Source: Lachnospiraceae bacterium UBA1683 (lineage in GTDB: Bacteria; Bacillota; Clostridia; Lachnospirales; Lachnospiraceae). Taken from it: a DNA stretch of 64,000 nt. The DNA is taken from the NCBI GenBank assembly GCA_002320245.1, contig DCKD01000093.1, positions 7,708 to 71,707 of the forward strand, given 5' to 3'. Both the position numbers and the translations under genes were made by a program. Shown in pieces: positions 41,446 through 49,824 of this stretch. The notes beneath the pieces are model-generated. The model did not search any database. It was not told where the DNA came from and saw only the letters and a program-made list of their open reading frames with translations. The first letter of the stretch is position 1. Each line of letters opens with the position of its first letter.

Positions 41446-42372
41446 ATGATTAACAAACTGGTAGAAAAGATTAAGAAAACAAACGCGCCAATCGTAGTAG
41501 GATTGGATCCGATGCTGAATTATATTCCGGAGCAGGTGCAGAAGAAGGCATTTGCAGAATACGGAGAGACTTTGGAGGGAGCGGCAGAGGCAATCTGGCA
41601 GTTCAACAAAGAAATTGTGGACAAGACTTATGATTTGATTCCTGCTGTCAAACCTCAGATTGCGATGTATGAGCAGTTTGGGATTCCGGGGCTTGAGGCA
41701 TTCAGGAAAACGGTAGACTATTGTAAATCCAAAGACCTTGTTGTTATCGGGGATATCAAGCGCGGGGATATCGGTTCTACCTCTGCGGCTTATGCAGTAG
41801 GACATCTTGGAAAAGTAAAAGTCGGAAGTAAAGAGTATGTTCCGTTTGATGAAGATTTTGCAACGGTCAATCCGTATCTCGGATCTGACGGAGTAAAACC
41901 ATTTATTGAAGTATGCAAGGAAGAGAAAAAAGGACTATTCATTCTCGTGAAGACATCCAATCCGTCCAGCGGGGAATTCCAGGACCGTCTGATAGACGGA
42001 CGTCCGCTGTATGAGCTGGTCGGTGAAAAAGTTGCCGAGTGGGGTGCTGACTGCATGGGCGATGAGTACAGCTACATCGGAGCTGTTGTCGGAGCAACTT
42101 ATCCGGAGATGGGAAAAGTCCTTCGTAAGGTGATGCCGAAATCTTACATTCTTGTACCAGGATACGGCGCACAGGGCGGACAGGGCAAAGACCTTGTACA
42201 TTTCTTCAATGAAGACGGGCTGGGAGCCATCGTGAATTCTTCCCGCGGAATCATTGCGGCATATAAGCAGGACGCGTATGCAAAGTTCGGGGCGGAGAAT
42301 TTCGGAGATGCGTCCAGGGCTGCAGTAGAGACAATGGCGGCAGACATTAATGGCGCGCTGGAAAACAGATAA
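41446..42372 (+). CDS. pyrF: Orotidine 5'-phosphate decarboxylase
   Basis: 308 residues, the longer type-2 PyrF. The ATG at 41446 has GGAAGGAAAC upstream. It decarboxylates OMP to UMP, the last step of de novo UMP synthesis. The family start PIVVGLDPML, the catalytic KRGDIGSTSAAYA (Lys-x-x-Asp) and VPGYGAQGGQGKD are visible. First of a pyrF-pyrK-pyrD run; the structured RNA candidate lies 75 bases upstream and may control it. Confidence 0.96.
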   Translation: MINKLVEKIKKTNAPIVVGLDPMLNYIPEQVQKKAFAEYGETLEGAAEAIWQFNKEIVDKTYDLIPAVKPQIAMYEQFGIPGLEAFRKTVDYCKSKDLVVIGDIKRGDIGSTSAAYAVGHLGKVKVGSKEYVPFDEDFATVNPYLGSDGVKPFIEVCKEEKKGLFILVKTSNPSSGEFQDRLIDGRPLYELVGEKVAEWGADCMGDEYSYIGAVVGATYPEMGKVLRKVMPKSYILVPGYGAQGGQGKDLVHFFNEDGLGAIVNSSRGIIAAYKQDAYAKFGAENFGDASRAAVETMAADINGALENR

Positions 42373-42454
42373 AAATATGAAAAACCAGAGGACAGGAGAT
42401 GAGGGCGGATGTCCGGCATCTCCTGTGGAAAAGCAGGAAACAGGAGAAAATAGA

Positions 42455-43237
42455 ATGACAAAGCAAAAAGAACAGGCAGTTGTGGCGTCTCAGGAGCAGC
42501 TTGCGGATGGAATCTTCAGCATGTGGATTCAGACAGAGGCTGCGGAGACTGCGGTGCCGGGGCAGTTTATTTCGATGTATACGAATGATGGAAGCAAATT
42601 GCTTCCGCGTCCAATCAGTATCTGTGAGATTGACAGGGAGAACGGAAGACTCCGTGTAGTTTACCGTGTGACCGGGCAAAATACAGGAACCGAAATGTTT
42701 TCAAAGATGAAAGCGGGGGATGTGATTCCCCTCATCGGACCTTTGGGAAACGGTTTCCCAGTTGAGAAGGCAGCAGGAAAGAAAGCATTTCTTATGGGCG
42801 GCGGTATCGGAGTACCTCCGATACTGGAACTTGCGCGTCAGATGCAGTGTGAGAAAAAACAGATTGTAGTCGGATACCGGGATGCACAGACATTTTTGAA
42901 AAAAGAGTTTGAAGAGAACGGCGAAGTGTACATTTCCACAGAGGACGGCAGTGTCGGCACAAAAGGAAATGTCATGGATGCAATCCGGGAGAATGCGCTG
43001 GAGGCGGACATCATTTACGCCTGCGGGCCTACTCCGATGTTACGTGCAATCAAGCAGTTTGCAGAGAAAAATAACATTGTATGCTACCTTTCTCTGGAGG
43101 AGCGCATGGCATGTGGAATCGGTGCGTGCCTCGCCTGTGTGTGCAAGTCAAAAGAAAAAGACCATCACAGCAATGTGAATAACAAGAGAATCTGCAAGGA
43201 TGGTCCGGTATTCTTATCTACGGAGGTGGAAATCTGA
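42455..43237 (+). CDS. pyrK: Dihydroorotate dehydrogenase electron-transfer subunit
   Basis: 260 residues. The ATG at 42455 follows CAGGAGAAAA; the frame runs open further up but without similarity. FAD-binding LLPRPISICEID, NAD-binding MGGGIGVPPI and CGPTPMLRAI, and a C-terminal 2Fe-2S site (CGIGACLACVCK with a later Cys in RICKDGPVF). It passes electrons from the PyrD FMN to NAD+. The TGATG overlap with pyrD shows translational coupling. Confidence 0.96.
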   Translation: MTKQKEQAVVASQEQLADGIFSMWIQTEAAETAVPGQFISMYTNDGSKLLPRPISICEIDRENGRLRVVYRVTGQNTGTEMFSKMKAGDVIPLIGPLGNGFPVEKAAGKKAFLMGGGIGVPPILELARQMQCEKKQIVVGYRDAQTFLKKEFEENGEVYISTEDGSVGTKGNVMDAIRENALEADIIYACGPTPMLRAIKQFAEKNNIVCYLSLEERMACGIGACLACVCKSKEKDHHSNVNNKRICKDGPVFLSTEVEI

Positions 43238-44139
43238 TGGATATGCGAGTAAATATTGCGGGAGTAGAATGGAACAACCCGGTTACAGTGGCGTCGGGAA
43301 CCTTTGGCTCCGGCGCCGAGTTTGCAGACTTTGTGGATTTGAACAGGTTGGGAGCAGTTACAACAAAAGGAGTTGCGAACATTCCGTGGCAGGGAAACCC
43401 AACGCCGAGAGTTGCAGAGACATACAGTGGCATGATGAATGCCGTAGGACTGCAGAATCCGGGCATTGATTTGTTCTGTGAAAGAGATATTCCGTTCCTA
43501 AGAAAGTATGATACTAAAATTATTGTAAATGTCTGCGGAAAATCCACGGAAGATTACTGTGAAGTTGTGGAACGCCTGGCAGATGAAGATGTGGATATGT
43601 TGGAAATAAATATTTCCTGCCCGAATGTTAAAGAGGGCGGGATTGCGTTCGGTCAGAATCCAAGAGCGGCAGAGGATATCACAAAGGCGGTGAAAAAGTA
43701 TGCAAAGCAGCCGGTGATTATGAAGTTAAGCCCGAATGTCACAAGTATTGCGGAGATGGCAAGGGCAGTCGAGGCGGGCGGAGCAGATGCAGTTTCCCTG
43801 ATTAACACGCTGACCGGAATGAAGATCGATATCAACCGGAAGACATTTGTTCTGGCAAATAAAACCGGAGGTGTGTCCGGACCGGCGATTCATCCGATTG
43901 CAGTCCGTATGGTGTATGAGGCGGCGAACGCAGTGAATGTACCGGTTATCGGTATGGGCGGAATTGCATCGGCAGAGGATGCCATCGAGATGATTCTTGC
44001 AGGAGCAAGCGCAGTGTCTGTCGGAACTGCAAACTTCTACAATCCGGCGGTAACAATGGAAGTGGCGGACGGAATTGAGAGCTATATGAAACGGAACGGA
44101 TTCGAGTCGGTATCCGATATGGTAGGGCTGGTCCGCTGA
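43237..44139 (+). CDS. pyrD: Dihydroorotate dehydrogenase, NAD-dependent catalytic subunit (PyrDB)
   Basis: 300 residues, class 1B enzyme. VASGTFGSGAEF at the start, the FMN/substrate segment NISCPNVKEGG containing the catalytic Cys, LINTLTGMKIDI and VIGMGGIASAEDAIEMILAGAS are characteristic. Its first base overlaps the pyrK stop. Oxidises dihydroorotate to orotate. Confidence 0.97.
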   Translation: MDMRVNIAGVEWNNPVTVASGTFGSGAEFADFVDLNRLGAVTTKGVANIPWQGNPTPRVAETYSGMMNAVGLQNPGIDLFCERDIPFLRKYDTKIIVNVCGKSTEDYCEVVERLADEDVDMLEINISCPNVKEGGIAFGQNPRAAEDITKAVKKYAKQPVIMKLSPNVTSIAEMARAVEAGGADAVSLINTLTGMKIDINRKTFVLANKTGGVSGPAIHPIAVRMVYEAANAVNVPVIGMGGIASAEDAIEMILAGASAVSVGTANFYNPAVTMEVADGIESYMKRNGFESVSDMVGLVR

Positions 44140-44220
44140 AAATGCGGATCGGCGATTTCTGTTTGAACCGAAACCGCAGAGTCAGGGATGTCCTGCGGAG
44201 GACAGATCCGGAGGTAACCT

Positions 44221-44274
44221 ATGAAGGAGGAACGGGCGGTCATGAATGAGAGTTCCGGGAGCGGTATATTATAA
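44221..44274 (+). CDS. Possible 17-residue leader peptide
   Basis: MKEERAVMNESSGSGIL, preceded by a good ribosome binding site (CGGAGGTAACC) and lying in the 188-base gap before cdd. A 7-bp inverted repeat (CGGGAGC near 44255 with GCTCCCG near 44287) overlaps its end. It could be a translated regulatory leader or chance. Confidence 0.25.
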   Translation: MKEERAVMNESSGSGIL

Positions 44275-44327
44275 AAGAACCGGATTGGCTCCCGCTTGGG
44301 ACAGCTTAATGACAGGAGAATGATAAA

Positions 44328-44762
44328 ATGGATGAAAAGTATCTTATTGAACAGGCATATAAGGCAAGGGAGGCAGCGTACACCCCTTATTCGGGATTTC
44401 AGGTAGGAGCGGCGCTCCTCACAAAGACGGGAAAGCTCTATCTGGGATGCAATATCGAAAATGCAGCCTTTGGACCGACGAACTGTGCGGAGCGCACTGC
44501 ATTCTTCAAAGCAGTGTCCGAAGGGGAGCGCGAATTTGAAGGAATTGCAATCGTCGGGGGAAAAGCAGGTGAGCGGATCGGGGAGATGTGTGCGCCATGT
44601 GGCGTGTGCAGGCAGGTGATGCATGAATTCTGCAATCCGGAAACCTTCTATATCATACTGGAAGACGGTAACGGTGGATATAGAAAATATTTGTTGAAAG
44701 AACTTCTTCCGTTTGGGTTTGGCCCGGAAAACCTGAAGTCAAATGCCCCGCAGGAAAGCTGA
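44328..44762 (+). CDS. cdd: Cytidine deaminase
   Basis: 144 residues. The zinc site is complete: NCAERTAFF (Cys and catalytic Glu) and PCGVCRQ (two Cys). YTPYSGFQVGAALLT and GCNIENAAFGP bind the substrate. It deaminates cytidine and deoxycytidine to the uridines, a pyrimidine-salvage step that fits between the pyr genes. ATG with ACAGGAGAA upstream. Confidence 0.96.
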   Translation: MDEKYLIEQAYKAREAAYTPYSGFQVGAALLTKTGKLYLGCNIENAAFGPTNCAERTAFFKAVSEGEREFEGIAIVGGKAGERIGEMCAPCGVCRQVMHEFCNPETFYIILEDGNGGYRKYLLKELLPFGFGPENLKSNAPQES

Positions 44763-45055
44763 CGTGGCAGGGTAGTTGTTATTATGCGGCAGGTTCTTTT
44801 AAAAGATCATTCATGCACTATGTTATAAAATGAAAAATCCATAATATCTACCTCGCAGACAAGGTGTCAGGAATGTTGACACCTTGTCTATGATATGAAA
44901 TTAATTTCTAAAAAATATATTCAACATAAGTTGTCTTTCGGCGGTAGCCGGAGCTGTGTATGCTCTAAATAATGTCAGACTAAGAATTGACGCGAACAAC
45001 TTTGAATAGGTTCGAAATAAGAGAAGGTTCTATGATTTCCAGTCAAATTACTGAA
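44763..45055. other. Gene-free stretch between cdd and the pyrE promoter
   Basis: No coding frame is supported. It contains one perfect 12-bp hairpin (44858-44888). The rest is AT-rich without motifs I recognise. Confidence 0.6.
44858..44888. terminator. Perfect 12-bp hairpin after cdd
   Basis: GACAAGGTGTCA (44858-44869), loop GGAATGT, TGACACCTTGTC (44877-44888). No T-run follows, so termination is doubtful. Its symmetric arms, each containing the near-palindrome TGACACC/GGTGTCA, could also be a protein operator. Confidence 0.5.
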
Positions 45056-45084
45056 TTGAAAATCCCTGTCATGTGTGGTAAAAT
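45056..45084 (+). promoter_or_regulatory. Promoter upstream of pyrE
   Basis: TTGAAA (45056-45061), 17 bases, TAAAAT (45079-45084). It gives a leader of about 190 bases before pyrE. I found no PyrR anti-attenuator-like structure in it. Confidence 0.6.
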
Positions 45085-45137
45085 TGAGAAGAAATTTAAT
45101 AGTTCTTTTTTCGGTTTTGCCAGGAAAGGAGGCAGTG

Positions 45138-45194
45138 ATGGGAAAATCGCTTAACGGGACAGCAGTGGAGAAATTCGGACAAAGGTGTAGTTGA
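45138..45194 (+). CDS. Possible 18-residue leader peptide of pyrE
   Basis: MGKSLNGTAVEKFGQRCS behind a near-ideal AAAGGAGG site spaced five bases from the ATG, about 90 bases before pyrE and downstream of the promoter at 45056. It may couple translation to pyrE expression. Peptide itself not recognised. Confidence 0.35.
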   Translation: MGKSLNGTAVEKFGQRCS

Positions 45195-45282
45195 GCTGCA
45201 ATTGTGTAAAAGTGGCGCAGCAGGGAATAAAAATAGAAAGAAAGGGCAGGAAAAGCCCGTAAATACGGAGGCATAAGAAGAT

Positions 45283-45960
45283 ATGGAAGCATATAAACAG
45301 GAATTTATTAAATTTATGGTAGAGAGCAATGTGCTCAAATTTGGCGACTTTACGTTAAAAAGCGGAAGGAAATCTCCGTTTTTTATGAATGCAGGCGCAT
45401 ATGTGACAGGAACACAGCTTCGCAGATTGGGTGAGTATTACGCAAAGGCGATCCATGACAATTACGGTTTGGATTTTGATGTGCTCTTTGGACCTGCATA
45501 CAAGGGAATTCCGTTGTCTGTCGCTACTACAATGGCAATCAGCGAGCTGTACGGAAAAGACATCCGTTACTGCTCTAACAGAAAAGAAGTGAAAGACCAT
45601 GGAGATACCGGAATCCTGCTTGGAAGCAAATTGCAGGACGGCGACCGCGTTGTAATCATCGAGGATGTTACAACATCCGGAAAATCCATCGAAGAAACAT
45701 TTCCAATCCTGAAAGGCCAGGCGGATGTGGAAGTGAAAGGGCTGATGGTTTCCCTGAACCGTATGGAAGTAGGAAAAGGCGGCGAGAAGTGCGCGTTGGA
45801 TGAGATTAAAGAGTTATACGGATTTGATACTGCTGCTATTGTGACAATGGACGAAGTCGTAGAGTGCCTGTATAATAAAGAATGTAATGGAAAAGTTGTC
45901 ATTGATGATACATTAAAAGCAGCCATTGACGCATATTATGAAACATACGGAGCAAAATAA
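45283..45960 (+). CDS. pyrE: Orotate phosphoribosyltransferase
   Basis: 225 residues. It joins orotate and PRPP to OMP, the substrate of PyrF. The PRPP-binding motif VVIIEDVTTSGKSIEET is clear, as are FTLKSGRKSPFFMNAG and FGPAYKGIPLSVA. ATG with ACGGAGGCAT. Transcribed from its own promoter rather than with pyrFKD. Confidence 0.96.
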   Translation: MEAYKQEFIKFMVESNVLKFGDFTLKSGRKSPFFMNAGAYVTGTQLRRLGEYYAKAIHDNYGLDFDVLFGPAYKGIPLSVATTMAISELYGKDIRYCSNRKEVKDHGDTGILLGSKLQDGDRVVIIEDVTTSGKSIEETFPILKGQADVEVKGLMVSLNRMEVGKGGEKCALDEIKELYGFDTAAIVTMDEVVECLYNKECNGKVVIDDTLKAAIDAYYETYGAK

Positions 45961-45974
45961 GAGGAGGCTTTTTC

Positions 45975-46124
45975 ATGGAGAGAATATATAAAACCATGAC
46001 ATCTGCAGGAGCGGCAAGTATTGCACTTGGGATTGTTGTCGTGGTAACGGGGATTGCGGCAGGAATTCTTGCGATTGTAAGCGGGGCAAGGCTTTTGAAT
46101 GGACGCAAGGAAATTACGTTCTAA
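45975..46124 (+). CDS. Small single-pass membrane protein, 49 residues
   Basis: MERIYKTMTSAGAASIALG..., with a hydrophobic helix from about residue 11 to 36 and a basic end (GARLLNGRKEITF). GAGGAGGC stands 8 bases before the ATG. It begins 15 bases after pyrE and precedes the VanZ gene, so it is probably transcribed with one of them. Function unknown, but composition and ribosome binding site argue that it is a real gene. Confidence 0.65.
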   Translation: MERIYKTMTSAGAASIALGIVVVVTGIAAGILAIVSGARLLNGRKEITF

Positions 46125-46150
46125 TCAATATAGTTCGAGGGTGTAATGAT

Positions 46151-46624
46151 TTGAGTAACAGACGAACAAAAAGACTCCGTGCATTCGGGAAGATTTTATT
46201 TGTATTTTATCTCGCATTTTTAATTTACTTCCTGCTGTTTTCAGACTGGTACGGACGCACGGGGACAGAAGAGTACCAGTATAATCTGGAGCTGTTTAAA
46301 GAGATAAAGCGTTTTTGGAAATACCGGGAGGAACTTGGTGCCTTCGCGGTATTTACCAATTTATTCGGGAATATTCTGATTTTTGTGCCTTATGGATTTT
46401 TTATCGCGATGGCGAGTAAATTCCGGGGCTTTTTTAAGACCGTCTGCTCAGGGTTTCTTTTAAGCCTGTGCGTGGAAGTGTTTCAGCTTTTGACAAGGGT
46501 TGGAAGTTTTGATGTCGATGACCTTTTTTTGAATACAATCGGAGGGGCAGTCGGATATATTATATTTTTGATATGTAATGCAATAAGGAGAAAACACGAT
46601 GTTCGGAAACAAAAAAAGCGCTGA
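46151..46624 (+). CDS. VanZ-family membrane protein
   Basis: 157 residues, TTG start with GAGGGTG upstream. Four hydrophobic segments with the VanZ motifs LFGNILIFVPYGFFIAM, SLCVEVFQLLTRVGSFDVDDLFLNTIGG. VanZ-type proteins are linked to teicoplanin or lipid-related phenotypes, but most have unknown roles. It overlaps the next membrane-protein gene by 26 bases. Confidence 0.88.
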   Translation: MSNRRTKRLRAFGKILFVFYLAFLIYFLLFSDWYGRTGTEEYQYNLELFKEIKRFWKYREELGAFAVFTNLFGNILIFVPYGFFIAMASKFRGFFKTVCSGFLLSLCVEVFQLLTRVGSFDVDDLFLNTIGGAVGYIIFLICNAIRRKHDVRKQKKR

Positions 46625-46964
46625 GATGAGACGCTTGGAAAAAGAACGGAAGAAATATGGAAAATACGGACAGATACAGATGAAGCATTCTCGTATGGGG
46701 GTGTATTCCTGCTGGTATGCCGGCGTTTCCCTTGTCATGTTTCTGGCGGCGGTTTTTGCGGCATTTGTAAAACACGGGGAGTCCGCAGGATTCACCGGAG
46801 GAATGGGAATCTTATCCATTGTCCTCGCGGCACTTGGAATACGGACCTCAAAAAAGGGACTGCGGGAGCGGGAGCGGAATTATATTACCTGTAGGATTGG
46901 GATGGCAGTGAATATCATAATCCTGTTTTTCCTGATTGTAATATTTATAGGAGGTCTGATGTAG
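46599..46964 (+). CDS. Membrane protein of the DUF6142 kind
   Basis: 121 residues: a basic cytoplasmic head (RRLEKERKKYGKYGQ) then three hydrophobic segments (about 37-58, 67-83, 98-119). Small clostridial membrane proteins of this shape precede the M29 aminopeptidase gene, and here its stop touches that gene's start codon. Function unknown; family name is from memory. Confidence 0.6.
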   Translation: MFGNKKSAEMRRLEKERKKYGKYGQIQMKHSRMGVYSCWYAGVSLVMFLAAVFAAFVKHGESAGFTGGMGILSIVLAALGIRTSKKGLRERERNYITCRIGMAVNIIILFFLIVIFIGGLM

Positions 46965-49040
46965 ATGGCAGAAAGTGTATGGCAGAAAGAAAGGAACGAG
47001 GCGTGTGCCGAGCGGCATGAGCTTACGATTGAACGGATGAAACAGATGGCAGTCGAGCAGATGAAGACTGTACGGTTTCAGCCGTATTTCGAGGAAATGG
47101 CGATGTTTATGCTAGAGCTGGAGTCTGTCCGTAAAAAGGTGGAAGACGGTTCTTTTGAGATGCTTAGTCTGGAAAAAATGCAGGAAATGAACCGGATTCT
47201 TTATGCAGATATCCTGCCAAAGCGTTATGAGGGCAGCTATGCAAATCCTGTCCGGGCAGTGAAAATATTGGGTGAAGAGTACGGACAGCTCCTGAGTTTT
47301 CTCTATGCGGAACTTCGCGGCGGGATTCCGTATGCATTTGAAAACCGGAAAGATTACCTGACGATTCTCAATGAGCTTCTGGTTGAAGTATATACCTGTT
47401 TTGAGGAGGAGCTGCCGGAAGTGAAGAATGTCCGGGAGATTCTTTACTGGTATGCCAGCGATTACAGCGATGTTTTTCTGACAGACCGGATTGAAGAGCA
47501 GCTCTATCCGGAGTATTCCTTTGCCGCAGACATCATCTGCGAGGCGGATTTGGATGACGTCCGGTATCTCTATCGGTTCGGGGAGTATATTACAGAAAAT
47601 GAACTTGGAACAGCAAGGCATCTGCAAAGCCTGCCGCAGGAAACATTGCAGAAGATGGCAGACGTTTACACGGAGGGTTATCGGATTGGATTTGTAAATA
47701 CAGGAAAGGATTTGTCAAAAAAATCCGTGGTCAATATTCGTTACAGCCTTGGCTTTGAGCGTGTGGTGCGTCTGGCAATCGAAAATTTCCGTAAAATGGG
47801 ACTGAAGCCGGTGATTTACCGTGTGGCATCCAGTGTAATTACAAAACGGGAGCAGTTTAAAATCGGCTTTTACGGCGCAGTTGCAAATCCACAGTATGAC
47901 TATGACCATCGTTCCGATCAGGCATTGTTTATGGACAAACGGTATATTGAGCGGAAACTGGATGTGCTGAAAAATGTATACGAGAAGAATCAAGAACAGG
48001 CAGCACAGATGGCAGGTCCGGCAGTGATGGAGATATTCGGGGAGAAACCGTTTTCTCCGGAAGCGAAGGCAGAGGCTCCGTCTTATACGGAGGCACAGAG
48101 AAACCTGAATTTGCTTTATGACAGTAAATCCGGACAGATTACGAACCAGTATATCAAAGGGGAAGAGCGCAGTTTTACGATTATCGCTTATCCGATACCG
48201 GAGATTGGTGCACAATATCGGGAAATCTTTGATGCGGTTATCCGTATCAACACATTGGACGCGAAGCTTTACGGGAAAGTCCAGCAGACGATGATTGACG
48301 CGTTGGATCAGGGAGAGTACGTGCACATACTCGGAAAAAACGGGAATCTGACGGATTTGAAAGTACAGCTTTATAAGCTTGGCAACCCGGAGCGGGAGAC
48401 CATTTTTGAAAACTGTGTTGCGGATGTCAACATTCCGGTTGGAGAAGTATTTACCTCTCCGGTGCTGGAAGGGACAAACGGAACGCTGTTTGTCAGCAAA
48501 GTATATCTGAACGGTTTGCAGTTCCGGAATCTGAAAATTACATTTCAGGATGGGATGATTGCGGACTATACATGCACCAATTTTGAAAGTGAAGAAGAAA
48601 ATAAGAAGTACATTTCAGATAACGTACTGCACAATCATCAGACACTTCCGCTGGGTGAATTTGCAATCGGAACAAACACAACTGCATATGTGACCGGAAA
48701 GAAATATCAGATTGAGGACAAGATGCCGATTCTGATTGCCGAAAAGACCGGACCACATTTTGCAGTGGGAGACACCTGCTATAGCTGGAGTGAGGACATC
48801 AAAGTGTACAATCCAGACGGGAAAGAAATCGTTGCGCGGGACAATTCCGTGTCCGTTTTGCGCAAGGAAGATGTGGGAAAAGCATACTTCCAGTGCCACA
48901 CAGATATAACCATACCTTATGAAGAGTTAGAAGAAATAAGTGTAGTGACAAAGACCGGAAAAAATATTATACTATTGAGAGATGGAAGGTTCGTACTCCC
49001 GGGAACGGAAGTATTAAACGAACCCCTTGATGAAATGTAA
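46965..49040 (+). CDS. M29-type aminopeptidase with long N-terminal extension
   Basis: 691 residues; classic M29 (AmpS/PepS) enzymes have about 400. The C-terminal half has the M29 metal ligands in order: VNIPVGEVFTSPV (Glu), PLGEFAIGTN (Glu), EKTGPHFAVGDTC (Glu, His, Asp), and HTDITIPYEEL (His, Asp). The N-terminal about 300 residues are mainly helical (Glu/Tyr-rich) and unlike PepS, and may be a regulatory or oligomerisation module. Start ATG directly follows the previous stop, with AGGAGGTC upstream. It probably removes N-terminal amino acids from cytoplasmic peptides. Confidence 0.88.
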   Translation: MAESVWQKERNEACAERHELTIERMKQMAVEQMKTVRFQPYFEEMAMFMLELESVRKKVEDGSFEMLSLEKMQEMNRILYADILPKRYEGSYANPVRAVKILGEEYGQLLSFLYAELRGGIPYAFENRKDYLTILNELLVEVYTCFEEELPEVKNVREILYWYASDYSDVFLTDRIEEQLYPEYSFAADIICEADLDDVRYLYRFGEYITENELGTARHLQSLPQETLQKMADVYTEGYRIGFVNTGKDLSKKSVVNIRYSLGFERVVRLAIENFRKMGLKPVIYRVASSVITKREQFKIGFYGAVANPQYDYDHRSDQALFMDKRYIERKLDVLKNVYEKNQEQAAQMAGPAVMEIFGEKPFSPEAKAEAPSYTEAQRNLNLLYDSKSGQITNQYIKGEERSFTIIAYPIPEIGAQYREIFDAVIRINTLDAKLYGKVQQTMIDALDQGEYVHILGKNGNLTDLKVQLYKLGNPERETIFENCVADVNIPVGEVFTSPVLEGTNGTLFVSKVYLNGLQFRNLKITFQDGMIADYTCTNFESEEENKKYISDNVLHNHQTLPLGEFAIGTNTTAYVTGKKYQIEDKMPILIAEKTGPHFAVGDTCYSWSEDIKVYNPDGKEIVARDNSVSVLRKEDVGKAYFQCHTDITIPYEELEEISVVTKTGKNIILLRDGRFVLPGTEVLNEPLDEM

Positions 49041-49142
49041 CAGGGACGGCTGAAAGTGACGTAACGTAGACAGCCCGCCAGAGCGAGTGAAGTGACGCAA
49101 CGGGGACAGTTCTCCTGAGCGGAGTGAAGGTGACTGTCCCCG
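49041..49142. repeat. Degenerate GGGGACAGT...ACTGTCCCC repeat
   Basis: CGGGGACAGT (49101-49110) and ACTGTCCCCG (49133-49142) form a perfect 10-bp inverted repeat with inner CTCC/GGAG pairing. The preceding 60 bases contain a partial duplicate (GTGACGTAACGTAGACAG...). It is related to but longer-looped than the other GGGGACAGTCCC copies. The remainder up to purE (49143-49281) has no motif I recognise. Confidence 0.75.
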
Positions 49143-49281
49143 TGGAAGCAGGGGAGAACCCAGAAGGAAATAAGAAGGGTAAGGATGGCTGCCCCATGAA
49201 AACAAAAAACGCAAAAGCGCTCGTTCCCGGAGAAACAAGAAACAATTCTACAAGTGATAAATAAAGAAAGGTGGATGTGAG

Positions 49282-49782
49282 ATGCCAAAAGTAGGAATCG
49301 TAATGGGCAGCGACTCAGACCTCAAGGTGATGAGCAAAGCGGCCAAGATACTGGAAAAGTTTGGAATTGATTATGAGATGACAATTATCTCGGCGCACCG
49401 GGAACCGGATGTGTTCTTTGAGTGGGCAAAGGGAGCCGAGGAGAGAGGGGTAAAAGTAATTATTGCAGGAGCAGGTATGGCAGCACATCTTCCGGGAATG
49501 TGTGCAGCGTTATTCCCAATGCCGGTTGTCGGAGTACCACTTTCCGGAAGCAAGCTGGATGGAATGGATGCAGTGTACTCCATTATGCAGATGCCGCCGG
49601 GAGTTCCGGTTGCGACAGTTGCAATTGACGGAGGCATGAACGCTGCAATTATGGCGGCTAGGATTCTGGCAGTGTCCGATACAGAACTGCTTGACAGGCT
49701 CAAAGCATACACAGTTGAGATGAAAGAGACAGTACAGGCAAAGGCAGCAAGGCTGGACGAAGTCGGATACGAAGCCTATTAA
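49282..49782 (+). CDS. purE: N5-carboxyaminoimidazole ribonucleotide mutase
   Basis: 166 residues. GSDSDLKVM at the start binds the phosphate; ISAHREPD holds the catalytic His; AGAGMAAHLPGMCAA and GVPLSGSKLDGMDAVYSIMQMP are conserved. Class I PurE converts N5-CAIR to CAIR in purine synthesis and normally needs PurK, which is not in this window. ATG with AAAGGTGG. First of four purine genes. Confidence 0.96.
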   Translation: MPKVGIVMGSDSDLKVMSKAAKILEKFGIDYEMTIISAHREPDVFFEWAKGAEERGVKVIIAGAGMAAHLPGMCAALFPMPVVGVPLSGSKLDGMDAVYSIMQMPPGVPVATVAIDGGMNAAIMAARILAVSDTELLDRLKAYTVEMKETVQAKAARLDEVGYEAY

Positions 49783-49824
49783 ATGTAACCCCTTTGAAAA
49801 ATACATATATAGAGGAGAATAAAC

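Noticed and set aside
44763..45282. PyrR-type attenuator or riboswitch before pyrE
   Set aside because: I looked for a PyrR anti-antiterminator loop, T-box or purine/pyrimidine riboswitch core and found only one simple hairpin without a T-run.
49143..49281. Purine or ZTP riboswitch before purE
   Set aside because: None of the conserved core sequences could be found in the leader.
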